Under the pieces are notes generated by a model, which made no database searches, was not told where the DNA came from, and saw only the letters and a list, made by a program, of their open reading frames with translations. Positions 35,296 through 44,666 of a stretch of 64,000 bases of DNA are shown piece after piece. Origin of the DNA: Candidatus Litorirhabdus singularis. Lineage in GTDB: Bacteria > Pseudomonadota > Gammaproteobacteria > Pseudomonadales > Halieaceae. Made by a program: the position numbers and the translations under genes. Numbering within the stretch: the first letter of the stretch is position 1; every line of letters begins with the position of its first letter. Location: NCBI RefSeq assembly GCF_026262625.1, contig NZ_SHNN01000001.1, forward strand, positions 1,302,001 through 1,366,000, in the 5' to 3' direction.

Positions 35296-36140
35296 TGAAC
35301 GCCACGTTCGAATATCCGCGAATATCTAAGGAAGAGCTCCCCCGTTGGGAAAGCTGGATCGAAGGTGTTACGGGAATTACCCTGCGAGGCCACAAGCGAG
35401 TGCTAGAACGTTGTATCTATCCTCGTCTGTTGGCCTGCGGAGTTCCCACACTGGAGGAGTATCAGCGCCTGGTTGAGAGTGGCGAGCAGGGCAGTTTGGA
35501 AAAGGCCGCGCTGATTGATGAACTGACGGTCAAGGATTCTCGATTTTTTCGCAACATTGCAGCGATGAACGCAGTGGGTGACTTTCTTCGGGAAGAAAAT
35601 CGACAGTCCTATGCAGCCGCTCGTCGTTTCAAAATTTGGTCAGTCGGCTGTTCGCTGGGTCAGGAAACATGGTCACTGGCAATGATCGCTTCTGAGCAGT
35701 TGGGCGGTAGTCGTGCTCATTGGGAGGTACTGGGAACGGATATCAGTCCCAGTGCAGTCACCTTTGCAGCGCGCGGAAGCTATAGCGAGAAACAGGTGGC
35801 AGCGGTATCAGATACGCGCCTGAGTCGCTTTATGAAGCTAGAAGAGGCTGATTGGAAAATAAGAAGCCAGTTACGCGAAAGAGTGGCCTTCGGTAGTTCG
35901 AATTTGATTAACCTGGAAAGCTGCCCTTATACGGATATGGACGTGATCTATTGCCAAAACGTTCTGATCTACTTCCGGGAAGACACGGCAAATCGCATCC
36001 TTGAACAGTTGGTTCGCAGGTTGCAACCAGGTGGCCTGTTAGTTCTGGGCGCCGGAGAGGCACCAAATTGGGGCTCGTCAGATGTTACGCGCTGGCGCCC
36101 TGAAACTGTAAACGCATATCGCAAATGCACACGGAAATGA
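35295..36140 (+). CDS. pilK: CheR-type chemoreceptor methyltransferase PilK
   Basis: This 281-residue SAM-dependent glutamate methyltransferase would methylate PilJ. The N-terminal helical domain is followed by the SAM-binding block WSVGCSLGQETWSLAM, which is a variant of the usual GCSTGEEPYSLA, then VLGTDIS and CQNVLIYF and GGLLVLGAGE. Its start overlaps pilJ by one base and its stop overlaps the chpA start as ATGA, indicating tight translational coupling. Confidence 0.9.
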   Translation: MNATFEYPRISKEELPRWESWIEGVTGITLRGHKRVLERCIYPRLLACGVPTLEEYQRLVESGEQGSLEKAALIDELTVKDSRFFRNIAAMNAVGDFLREENRQSYAAARRFKIWSVGCSLGQETWSLAMIASEQLGGSRAHWEVLGTDISPSAVTFAARGSYSEKQVAAVSDTRLSRFMKLEEADWKIRSQLRERVAFGSSNLINLESCPYTDMDVIYCQNVLIYFREDTANRILEQLVRRLQPGGLLVLGAGEAPNWGSSDVTRWRPETVNAYRKCTRK

Positions 36141-39100
36141 AAGCTATGACTCAATACTTTGACTTTGTTGCACTCGGTTGGATTGAAAAGTATCTGCGCG
36201 ATGAGATGGACGCTGCTCAGAAATGCCTGAAATCCTACGAGCGTGAGCCCGCAGAGAATCAACATTTGCAAGACGCATTGCGCAGTGTTCACTCGGCTAC
36301 CGGCGTCTTGCGCTTATGTGCACTGGAACCCGCGGCGCTGCTCACCGGCGAGATTGAGCGTGTGCTGGGACAGTTGATAAAAGGTCATATCAGCGGCGAC
36401 GCCAGAAAGCTGGCAATGACAGAGCTGGTGGCTGCAATCGAGGCGTTGCCAGCTTACCTGGCCAATGTGCGAGCCATGCGAGAAGTATCGGCGGGGGTGA
36501 TAGCGAATGTCATTAATGATTTGCGTCATTTTGGTAATCGTCCACCGTTGCCAGACTCCTTGTTTTTCAACCCAGCGCTGGACGTAACAGCGGGTATAAC
36601 CGCAGGCCAGGCTGAAGTAGATGAGGTTAAACTTAAGCAATTTTCGGCGCGAGCTTTACGCGTCTGTTATGAGTTTTCTAAACCAGCCCTGAAGAAAGAT
36701 CATGAAGCTCTAAAACGGCTCTACGCTGTTGGAAAGCATGCTACTTCGATGTTGGCTGGTACGGTTATGGAACCGTACTTTCGCTGTTATATGGGTTTGA
36801 TCGAAGCGATCTCTCAAACCAGCACTACCGTAGATGAAGTTATTACCGACATATTTAAAACCACATTCTTGATGCTTAAAGCAATGGCAGCAAGCGGGCT
36901 TGGAGCGGTGGAGGAGAACAACCCTGCAGCTGACATCAAGAAGATGATGTACTACGTGGCTAAGGCGCCGTCTCCCACAGCTCTGCAGCAGACTTTGAAA
37001 GACAGTTTTGGCCTTCAAAACGTCGATGACGTTCGTATCGAAAGTGCCGGGCGTTTGATTCAGGAAGATGATTTGTTGGAGGCGCTGCGTGACACGCTAA
37101 AGTATCTGCTTGAGGTGATGGAGTTTATTACCGCTGAGCATCGCAACATTTGTTCGTCTAACGCGAAGCTGGTTAATACCATGGTCCCGCGGATGCGGCA
37201 GATCGCTTTGCAGCTGAAAGCGATTGGTCTGGATACACATTCTGATACTGTTATGGGTCAACACCATACCCTTGCAGGAATGGCAAAGAGTGACAAGCCA
37301 GCTCCCCACGCGGAGCTGGTAGATTTTGGCGGCGCGCTGGTTGCTGTTAAGGAGAACCTGGAGCATAAGCTGAAGCATGGCCTTAGCGCTGAAGGCGATA
37401 GCATGGGACACGATCTTGACGTGGCCATTATGGATCAGACCATTCGCTGTCTCGCAGATATGAAAAACAGTATTAATCGAGAGTTCGCGCGTAAAGATTT
37501 GCTTTCGTTCAAGCACAACCTTGATGCTGAAATAGCGCCTTCGCGCGATTTGGTAAGGCCCTTCTTCAGAGCGGCAGCGCTGGTTAACGATCGGGAACTG
37601 CAACGCTCCATTGCCGGTTGGGAAGATCAGGATTTACCGCCCGCCGAGGAGTTGGCAGAGCTGGCAGACAAACTGTTGGCAGAAATTCCCGAGCACGCCT
37701 ACGCTGAAAGTGCAGCGTCTGATATGGAGCAGGTGGTATCGGTATTAGGGCTGATGGAAGACAAGCAACGTGAGTCAGAGGTTCTTACCAGCTGCGTCAG
37801 CTATATTCGTGAGTCCGTTAATCAAGGTGGTCTTGAAAACGATGCAGGCATGGTTTGTTTTGCCGAATCTGTTGCGGCGCTGGAGCAGTATATGGAACGC
37901 TGCACAGAGGATCCTCTCGGGAACTCTGATGAGCACCTGCAACGGGCCGAAGCCAGAGCGGCCATGCTGTCTTCATTCATTGTGAAGCGCGATAATGCGG
38001 CGTCCGACGGTGACAATATATTTGAATTCGAATCCGCTCAAATGTCTGCAGCAGTGCCAGATTCGCTGGACCTTGGCGACGCGGATGCGCTGGTGGATGA
38101 ACTTGTAGACACCGCGGGTACTGCTGAAACTGAGGAGCCAGCCACAGACGAGATTACAGATGCCGCAGAGCATGTCGCTGCATTTGTAGAAGCCGAGGCC
38201 GAAGCCGAAGCTGGGTCAGAAATTGAACAGAAAGTTGCCGTCGAAGAGGAAGCGCTACGCCAGGTATTCTGGCGCCACGCCCTGGAATGGTGGCAGCGGG
38301 CTGAGGTGAGCCGCGAGCCTGGTGCTCCGCAGCAAGATCCAGATGTAGAGCTGGATGAAGAACTCATTGAGTGCTTTGTCGAAGAGTCCCGTAAATATAT
38401 GCGCCGTTTGGATGAGGCGACGCCTTTGTTTGCCGCTGATCTTGGCAACGAAAAGGTAGTCCTGGAAATTCGCGCCATCTTCCATACGATGAAAGGCAGT
38501 GCCCGCACTATTGAACTCAATGCGGTAGGTGAGTTCATGTACTCTATAGAGAAAATATTCAACGCAATACGCGATGGCTACATTCCGGGTACGCCAGAAG
38601 TAGCCGAACTGGTTGCGGCTGTCTCCGCTCGCTTTCCCTCTATTGTGGAAAACATTAATCGCAACATTCCGCTCTATGATGTTGATTTCAATATCCCGGT
38701 GCGAATCGCAGGAGCAATAGCTGACAAGCGCTTTAACCCGATTTCGGAAATGATCGCTTGTAATGCTGTAGATGAAATCGAGGAGATGATTGCTAATGCC
38801 GCCGTTGAAGAAGAGGTGGCAGAAGAGGTAGCAGAAGAGGAGGTAAGCGAGGCAGTCGGCGTAGAAGGTAATACTGATCTTGACTTGGTCGCCAGCGCCG
38901 AAGAACTGCTCGATATTGAGCTGCTGGAAGATACCTCAAGTGATTTTGATGCGGCCACGGCTGCAGTCCTGGAAGAGGCTGATGAGGCCCCAGCAGATTA
39001 TCAGCTGGAAGATGTCGTTCTGGAAGATGTCAGTGCTGTAGTGATGGTCAGCGATGACGCGATACCGCAGTCAATATCGGATGTCGCTGAAATCCAGACT

Positions 39101-42100
39101 AAGTCGGACAGCGATGTTGCCAGCCTGTGGCAAGCCGGAGACGCTGATTCGATACTGGATCACGTTGCTCATCTGATGGATGTGAATACACCGGATCATG
39201 CGAGCTCGCAGACGGCGTCAAGAGCAATCATGTTGCTAGGTTCACTGGTGCCGGCAGTGGTTGAGTTGCGCGAGGGCGGATTTGTACAGCTTGATCAGCC
39301 CAGCCTCGGATACTTCCTGCACCTGCCGGTCATTGAGCAGTTAGCCAGTAATGCGGTCTTTGGATTGGTTGATAACGGTCGCGGTGAATTCTTTAAGTTT
39401 CCGCTTTCTAAATCAATTACCGTCGGTTTGCAGGAGTATCTGGCGACCTTGCTTGATGAGGAGAGTGATTCAGATGAAACTGATAAGGTTCACGAATCTG
39501 TTGTCGGCTTTGTGCGCGCTGCACTGGCGTTACCGGAGGTAGATTTGGAGTCTAACGCGGTTATCGACGATCGCGCGATGCAGCAGTTTGAGGTTGAAAT
39601 ACCCATGGGCAGTGAAGATCTGTCGGTGGAAGATGGCTATGAGCTCAGAGATATTGAGCTGGGCTCTGACGTAGTTGTGCCTCTTGGCGAGGTCATGGCC
39701 CAGCGTGAAAGTCAGCAGCGTCCGCAACGTGACCTGGAAGCTGGAGCAACGGCTCAGGTTTTCAGCATGGACAGTCAAACTGCAGAGACACAAGCAGAAG
39801 GGCTCAAGGAGGAAACCGCCTATCGTCCCAAGTTTGGTCTTGGCCAAGGCGAGCCTACAATCGAGCCGGCAACCCCGGCTGCAGATATTGAAGAAGATAT
39901 TGATGAAGAACTTCTGGACCTATTTATTGAGACTCTCAGTGAGTACCTCGATTCGATAGATAGCGCGCTTTCACTGCTCGGCGAAGGTGATGCCAAAGGG
40001 GCGCAGCGGCTGAAGAATACGCTACATACAATTAAGGGTGGAGCAAACTCTGTAGGCGTGAAGAAGTTTGGCAGTCTGGTGCATGAATTCGAAAGCCGGA
40101 TTGTAGATATTGAACACGACGGTGATATTACCTCTGCCGACTCGCTCGCTCAGATCTATCCGCAGGCTCAGCTGCTGCAGGAGGCCTCGGCCTTCATTCG
40201 CAAGCGTCGGGTGGACTGGGATGCGGAACTTGCAAGCCTTGATGTCGTCGCAGAGGAATCAGCCGAGGTAGTTGATGACTTCACCAATGCTGAGGTACGT
40301 CAGGAAGCGCCTGAACTCGCGACACGCAAGGCCGATACCCTTCGGGTTACCACGGCGAAGGTAGATGCCTTGCTGGATGTTGGTGCTGAGATCAGCATGA
40401 GTAATGTGCGAACTCGACGTGCGCTTGATGTGGCGATGCAGAATCACCTGGAAGTTGAGGGTCTTGCGCGACGAGTAGAAGGGCTGGTCGACAAGCTCTC
40501 ACTGCAACTGGATACTGAAATTCAGGCCAAGACCGAGACGGCTAGTGGTGGACAATTTGATCCTCTGGAAATGGACAGAATTACCGAGAAGCAGAACCTG
40601 GCGGCGATCCTCCGGGAAGCAGCCTTCGACTTGCATGAGGAAGCGCAGGAGATAGGCGTACAGATCAGCACCGCTGTGCGAGAGTCCACGGCAATTGGTC
40701 GCCTCATCCAGAACAGCCAGGCCGACCTGCGCTTGCTGCGTCTGGTTAGCTTCTCCAAACTTGGGCCTGGCTTCCGCCGCCTGGTGCATCAGGTCAGCCA
40801 TCAGTTGCACAAGCAAGTCGAGTTTGAAATTATGTTCGACGAGGGTGGGCTCGATGTTGGGGTGTTTGATCACATTCGCGCCGCATTAGAGCACATGCTT
40901 CGTAACGCGATAGATCATGGTATTGATACCCCGGAGATGAGAGCCAAGCGCGGTAAGAGCGAGACTGGCAAGGTTGACCTTACAATCAAGCGTCAGGGTT
41001 CTGAATTTCTTATCCAGTTACTCGATGACGGTAATGGTCTGGACCCGGACAAGCTGCGCGATAAAGCGCGGGCTCAGGGAATTCTGGGTAGCAATCAGTC
41101 GCTGTCTGATGAGAGCGCCTTGCGCCTGATCTTTGAAAGTGGCTTGAGTACTGCCGATTCAGTGTCAGATATATCTGGGCGCGGAGTTGGAATGGATGCT
41201 GTTCATCAATCTATAACCCAGGTTGGTGGGCGCATAGATGTGCAGTCAAAAGTCGGTTTCTTTACCCAGTTTGATATTAGAGTGCCCGCCAGCATCATGG
41301 TTAACGGTGCGCTGCTGGTTAACATCGGCGAAGAGCAGGTTGCGGTACCGCTGAACTCTCTGGATGGTTCGGATTTCTGCCATCGTGATGAAGCGCTGCG
41401 TCAATTGAAACAGAAACATCCGACACTGAAGTTCCGTGATGCAGATTATGAATTGCGATATCTCGGTACTGTTCGCGGTGGACTACCCGTACCCAAACTT
41501 GAGGATATGCCGGAATTTTTGCCGGTGCTCTTTGCTCATTATGAAAGGCGTCGTGTGGCATACATTGTAGACTCCATGACTCCGGCCGAAGAATTGGTTA
41601 TTCGTAGTCTCGGGGCTCAGTATTCAGGAGTTCATGGTGTCGCGGGCGGATCAGTCAAATCAGATGGGCAACCGGTGTTGGCACTAGACCTGAATGAGCT
41701 TATCCGTCAGTCGGAACTGATAGATGCGGACAGCGAAAACACTAAAGAGGAAGCGGACACTGATACGGTTGTGCTCTGCGTAGATGACTCGGTAATGATG
41801 CGGCGTACTTACGAGAAGCGATTGCAGAGTCTGGGCTATGTTGTAGTTACGGCGGTCGATGGCGAAGACGCACTCGATTACTTGTCCGAGGCCACGCGTC
41901 TTCCGGACTTCATTTTCAGTGATCTGGAAATGCCGAATATGAATGGCTTTGACTTCATTGCGAACTTGCGCCGGGCTCCAGTGCTGGAAGCCATTCCGGT
42001 GGTGGTGGTGTCTAGTCGCGATGGCGAGAAACACCGTACCGAAGCGCAGCGGGTTGGTGCCACCGACTTTATGGCCAAGGGTTCTAACAGTGCTGAAGGG

Positions 42101-42151
42101 ATGCGCGCCATGATACAGCGCTACGTAGCCCCAGCGGCTTTGGCCAGCTAG
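36137..42151 (+). CDS. chpA: ChpA-type hybrid CheA histidine kinase with multiple Hpt-like domains
   Basis: This 2004-residue kinase is the core of the pilus chemosensory system. ATG 36137 is chosen because it forms an ATGA overlap with the pilK stop; ATGs at 36125 and 36146 are alternatives. An N-terminal Hpt-like helix bundle carries H52 in VHSATG and lacks the Lys/Gly pattern of active Hpt domains. Two canonical Hpt domains follow with H783 in FHTMKGSA and H1297 in LHTIKGGA. Long acidic linkers separate them. A HATPase domain (MLRNAIDHGID, LLDDGNGLD, SGRGVGMDAV), a CheW-like domain and a C-terminal receiver with D1929 (FSDLEMPNMNG) complete it. Pseudomonas ChpA is longer with more phosphotransfer domains. 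Confidence 0.93.
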   Translation: MKAMTQYFDFVALGWIEKYLRDEMDAAQKCLKSYEREPAENQHLQDALRSVHSATGVLRLCALEPAALLTGEIERVLGQLIKGHISGDARKLAMTELVAAIEALPAYLANVRAMREVSAGVIANVINDLRHFGNRPPLPDSLFFNPALDVTAGITAGQAEVDEVKLKQFSARALRVCYEFSKPALKKDHEALKRLYAVGKHATSMLAGTVMEPYFRCYMGLIEAISQTSTTVDEVITDIFKTTFLMLKAMAASGLGAVEENNPAADIKKMMYYVAKAPSPTALQQTLKDSFGLQNVDDVRIESAGRLIQEDDLLEALRDTLKYLLEVMEFITAEHRNICSSNAKLVNTMVPRMRQIALQLKAIGLDTHSDTVMGQHHTLAGMAKSDKPAPHAELVDFGGALVAVKENLEHKLKHGLSAEGDSMGHDLDVAIMDQTIRCLADMKNSINREFARKDLLSFKHNLDAEIAPSRDLVRPFFRAAALVNDRELQRSIAGWEDQDLPPAEELAELADKLLAEIPEHAYAESAASDMEQVVSVLGLMEDKQRESEVLTSCVSYIRESVNQGGLENDAGMVCFAESVAALEQYMERCTEDPLGNSDEHLQRAEARAAMLSSFIVKRDNAASDGDNIFEFESAQMSAAVPDSLDLGDADALVDELVDTAGTAETEEPATDEITDAAEHVAAFVEAEAEAEAGSEIEQKVAVEEEALRQVFWRHALEWWQRAEVSREPGAPQQDPDVELDEELIECFVEESRKYMRRLDEATPLFAADLGNEKVVLEIRAIFHTMKGSARTIELNAVGEFMYSIEKIFNAIRDGYIPGTPEVAELVAAVSARFPSIVENINRNIPLYDVDFNIPVRIAGAIADKRFNPISEMIACNAVDEIEEMIANAAVEEEVAEEVAEEEVSEAVGVEGNTDLDLVASAEELLDIELLEDTSSDFDAATAAVLEEADEAPADYQLEDVVLEDVSAVVMVSDDAIPQSISDVAEIQTKSDSDVASLWQAGDADSILDHVAHLMDVNTPDHASSQTASRAIMLLGSLVPAVVELREGGFVQLDQPSLGYFLHLPVIEQLASNAVFGLVDNGRGEFFKFPLSKSITVGLQEYLATLLDEESDSDETDKVHESVVGFVRAALALPEVDLESNAVIDDRAMQQFEVEIPMGSEDLSVEDGYELRDIELGSDVVVPLGEVMAQRESQQRPQRDLEAGATAQVFSMDSQTAETQAEGLKEETAYRPKFGLGQGEPTIEPATPAADIEEDIDEELLDLFIETLSEYLDSIDSALSLLGEGDAKGAQRLKNTLHTIKGGANSVGVKKFGSLVHEFESRIVDIEHDGDITSADSLAQIYPQAQLLQEASAFIRKRRVDWDAELASLDVVAEESAEVVDDFTNAEVRQEAPELATRKADTLRVTTAKVDALLDVGAEISMSNVRTRRALDVAMQNHLEVEGLARRVEGLVDKLSLQLDTEIQAKTETASGGQFDPLEMDRITEKQNLAAILREAAFDLHEEAQEIGVQISTAVRESTAIGRLIQNSQADLRLLRLVSFSKLGPGFRRLVHQVSHQLHKQVEFEIMFDEGGLDVGVFDHIRAALEHMLRNAIDHGIDTPEMRAKRGKSETGKVDLTIKRQGSEFLIQLLDDGNGLDPDKLRDKARAQGILGSNQSLSDESALRLIFESGLSTADSVSDISGRGVGMDAVHQSITQVGGRIDVQSKVGFFTQFDIRVPASIMVNGALLVNIGEEQVAVPLNSLDGSDFCHRDEALRQLKQKHPTLKFRDADYELRYLGTVRGGLPVPKLEDMPEFLPVLFAHYERRRVAYIVDSMTPAEELVIRSLGAQYSGVHGVAGGSVKSDGQPVLALDLNELIRQSELIDADSENTKEEADTDTVVLCVDDSVMMRRTYEKRLQSLGYVVVTAVDGEDALDYLSEATRLPDFIFSDLEMPNMNGFDFIANLRRAPVLEAIPVVVVSSRDGEKHRTEAQRVGATDFMAKGSNSAEGMRAMIQRYVAPAALAS

Positions 42152-42176
42152 GGTCAGATTGAATCAGGAGAATAGG

Positions 42177-42614
42177 ATGACGGCTCAAGAAATGAATGAG
42201 AGTACCCTGGAAGTTGCCCTACTGCCGCTGGGCGATGGTCGCTGCATTGTAGTACCACTGGACGCTATCTCTGAGGTCAAACAGATGGCACCGGAGGCCA
42301 AATCAGGTCGCGATTTGGGTGAACTCGACTGGCGTGAAATGATGCTACCGATAGCATCTCTTGACGCTGTCTGTGGGCTGGATACGCCGCAAAAGGAGCA
42401 GCTGGAGAGCGTGGCAGTGTTCAAGGCTAGTGCCGCATCTAAGCAGCCCTTCCGAGCGCTGGCGTTTGCCGGTACCGCAGCTCATCGCAGGGTGTCTGCG
42501 AGCTTGATGGAAGAGGCTGAAATTCCTGCTAGTGGCCAATTCTTGGGCGCAACGAAAATCGGGGACCAGGTATTTCTGATCCCCGATCTACAGGGCTTGC
42601 TATTTGCCGCCTGA
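42177..42614 (+). CDS. chpC: CheW-like protein, ChpC-like
   Basis: This 145-residue CheW-family protein starts at ATG 42177, with AGGAG six bases upstream; an in-frame TTG at 42159 is less likely. It shows LLPLGDGRCIVVPLDAISEV, WREMMLPIASLD and the C-terminal KIGDQVFLIPDLQGLLF of CheW folds. Its position after chpA matches a second coupling protein such as ChpC, perhaps linking another receptor. It ends four bases before the stop of the convergent winged-helix-like gene. An inverted repeat ATCGGGGA/TCCCCGAT at 42558-42587 lies inside the coding sequence. Confidence 0.82.
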   Translation: MTAQEMNESTLEVALLPLGDGRCIVVPLDAISEVKQMAPEAKSGRDLGELDWREMMLPIASLDAVCGLDTPQKEQLESVAVFKASAASKQPFRALAFAGTAAHRRVSASLMEEAEIPASGQFLGATKIGDQVFLIPDLQGLLFAA

Positions 42615-42618
42615 AGAA

Positions 42619-43020
42619 TCAGTTGGTAGCGTTTTTCTCAGCCCTTGTTTTACGGGCAATGTCTTTGATATACGCCAAGCGCTCCGGATAGCGGTCTTGC
42701 ATTAGTTCGGCAACGCGAGGTAGATCCAGAACACCGGATTTGAGCACTTCATAGCGCCCGGCGCTGCGGTCATACTTTAGTACCACACCATCTTCTTCAC
42801 TGAGTCGCTTTTTCACATAGTGGAAGGTGCGTTCGCTGCAGTCAGCGGCGTCGCTTAGCAGCAAAGAGTTATCGGTTTCCATTAAGTGCATGGCTAATAG
42901 CACCAGATATTTTCGGTGCGTGCTCTTCGCGGGAATAGATTCCAACCCAGAGCGATTGAGCTGGTTGTAGGTCAGTGTATTTTGCGTATTTATGCAGGTT
43001 GCCGAACTTGCCACGGTCAT
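42619..43020 (-). CDS. Small winged-helix-like putative DNA-binding protein
   Basis: This 133-residue protein starts at ATG 43020, which has AGGAG four bases upstream. Residues from about 34 to 90 (KYLVLLAMHLMETDNSLLLSDA, then ERTFHYVKKRL, then a turn and GRYEVLKSG) read like a helix-turn-helix with a beta wing. That suggests a transcription factor, but I cannot name the family. It lies downstream of the CheB-like gene on the same strand and convergent with the Pil-Chp operon, so regulation of that operon is a natural guess. Confidence 0.6.
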   Translation of the reverse strand: MTVASSATCINTQNTLTYNQLNRSGLESIPAKSTHRKYLVLLAMHLMETDNSLLLSDAADCSERTFHYVKKRLSEEDGVVLKYDRSAGRYEVLKSGVLDLPRVAELMQDRYPERLAYIKDIARKTRAEKNATN

Positions 43021-43199
43021 TTTGCTCCTTACTGCTTTGATGCGGGAAGCTAAGGCTTTACCGTATCGCAGTGGGTTATCTTGAAAATACATTAACCCAC
43101 GCACCAGTCGTGCAGAAGTACATTGGAGCAGCAGTTGCAGCTTTAGTGACACGTGTCGCAAAAAGCGTGGGGTTCACCCACAACTTGAAGCGGAAAGTA

Positions 43200-44159
43200 C
43201 TACCGCAAAGGTTTACAGGGCTCAGGATAGAGCGACATAAAATCTGCAGCGAGCTCTTCCGGGGTGCCCTGATGTTGGACTATATTTGCTGCGATGGCCG
43301 ACTCTGGCATTGACGGTGCGACCGCGCTGGCTGGCGATTGCACCCAAACACGGCTGCCTACGGCGTGCAGGGAATGTAGTCCGCGGCAGCCATCCTTGCC
43401 GGTTCCGCTGAGTAGTAAAGCGCCTGCTGGAGCAGGGCGCAGCCCTGACATCGTTAGCAGCAGTTCATCAATATTGGGGGTCTCTGCCGTGCCCCATTCA
43501 TCACGTACGCTGAACACTTCGCCATGACTGGAAAATCTTAGTTTGCAGGCGGCAGGAGCAATCAGTATATGACCGGGGTTAAACCAGTTTCTGCCGCGCG
43601 CCATGCTGCAGCGCAGGTCCTGATTGGCATGTGCTACGGCGGTCAGGTAGCGCTCTTGATCGGCGTGAATATGTTGAGCATAGATGAAGGCTACTGGCGG
43701 TACATGCGTGAAACTGGCAAAAAATCTAGCGGCTGCCGGAACCCCTCCGGTTGAGCCCGCAATGACCCATACAGCCTCTACTTCAGGAAAGCGGCCGGGG
43801 TCGGTAGTGACGCTGTCGTTGCTAGCGTGCCAAAAATCAGCGGTCCAACGCTCCAGTGTGTTGGCGATACGTCGGCACCAGTGCAGGTAATCCGCGCTGG
43901 GTCCAGGCTTGGGGCGGTTGCTTAACGCGAGTACCTGCGGCTCTATCCATTGCATAGCGTCGGAGACTTGGTTGGACTCTCCGCAATCGATTACCCAGGC
44001 TGCGACAGTAGGGAGCTTCCCAGCTACCAGCTGTCTCGGGAGTATCTCAGTCACCCCATAACCGGCTTTGCACAGCAGCTCGCTAAGCTGGTTGGTGCTG
44101 TGATCGCGAATGATCCCGATCTGCGGTTGTGGAGATCGGGTTGGTAGGGTTTGATCCAT
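43200..44159 (-). CDS. chpB: CheB-type receptor methylesterase ChpB
   Basis: This 319-residue CheB-family methylesterase would demethylate PilJ, opposing PilK. The catalytic triad is visible: S136 in AGSTGG, H163 in YAQHIH and D256 in SGTGKDG (usually MGxDG). The first 110 residues replace the normal receiver: they have a receiver-like length but no acidic pocket, as in ChpB-type proteins. It is on the opposite strand to the rest of the system and faces it, with the winged-helix gene between. A 179-base gap precedes the winged-helix gene. Confidence 0.85.
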   Translation of the reverse strand: MDQTLPTRSPQPQIGIIRDHSTNQLSELLCKAGYGVTEILPRQLVAGKLPTVAAWVIDCGESNQVSDAMQWIEPQVLALSNRPKPGPSADYLHWCRRIANTLERWTADFWHASNDSVTTDPGRFPEVEAVWVIAGSTGGVPAAARFFASFTHVPPVAFIYAQHIHADQERYLTAVAHANQDLRCSMARGRNWFNPGHILIAPAACKLRFSSHGEVFSVRDEWGTAETPNIDELLLTMSGLRPAPAGALLLSGTGKDGCRGLHSLHAVGSRVWVQSPASAVAPSMPESAIAANIVQHQGTPEELAADFMSLYPEPCKPLR

Positions 44160-44301
44160 CCTGCCAGCAAATCACTACAGGCCGCGCAGGGCAACGGGGA
44201 AAGAGGAAATCTGTTAACTGAATCCCACAATGAGTACCCGCAGCCATGGCGTTGCGTGGCTTTAGGAAATATGAGTACAGTAGCTGATTAAGCCGCTGTG
44301 G

Positions 44302-44586
44302 TTATTGTCCGTAGGTACACAGGTAAGCAGTTTCAACCTCTACCTTGAGGTCAAAAACTTTGCCCGCATCCACCTCAAAACTCTCACCTGCGGAATAGGT
44401 AGCCCAGCTGTCGCTGCCGGGCAGTTTGACTGTTAATGCACCGCTGACTACGGTCATGGTTTCGTACTGGCTAGTATCAAAGCTGTATTCGCCTATTGCC
44501 ATGACACCTACCGTGGCAGGCAGGGTAGCCGATTGAAAAGCAATAGAGGCAACCTGCCCGTCAAAGTACTGGTTAATGCTGAACAT
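44302..44586 (-). CDS. ppnP: Pyrimidine/purine nucleoside phosphorylase PpnP
   Basis: This 94-residue single cupin-domain protein of the YaiE/PpnP (DUF1255) family splits nucleosides with phosphate to a base and ribose-1-phosphate. Family blocks are clear: [39 protein letters not shown] and the C-terminal ETAYLCTYG. Length matches the family. GGAG lies eight bases before the ATG. It appears to be a single gene. Confidence 0.95.
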   Translation of the reverse strand: MFSINQYFDGQVASIAFQSATLPATVGVMAIGEYSFDTSQYETMTVVSGALTVKLPGSDSWATYSAGESFEVDAGKVFDLKVEVETAYLCTYGQ

Positions 44587-44666
44587 GTTCTGACTCCGTA
44601 AAAAAGCGCGTTAGTCTAGCAGGCTTTTGCGCTACTGTCGGTGGCGCTTTATGCCGAGCGTCTTTG

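Noticed and set aside
38038-38562. 174-codon Ser/Ala-rich open frame on the minus strand
   Set aside because: Antisense to the acidic linker of ChpA; the Ser/Ala richness is what the complement of Glu/Asp/Ala codons gives.
42558-42587. Inverted repeat ATCGGGGA/TCCCCGAT
   Set aside because: It lies inside the ChpC-like coding region with no T-run after it, so there is no reason to call it a terminator.
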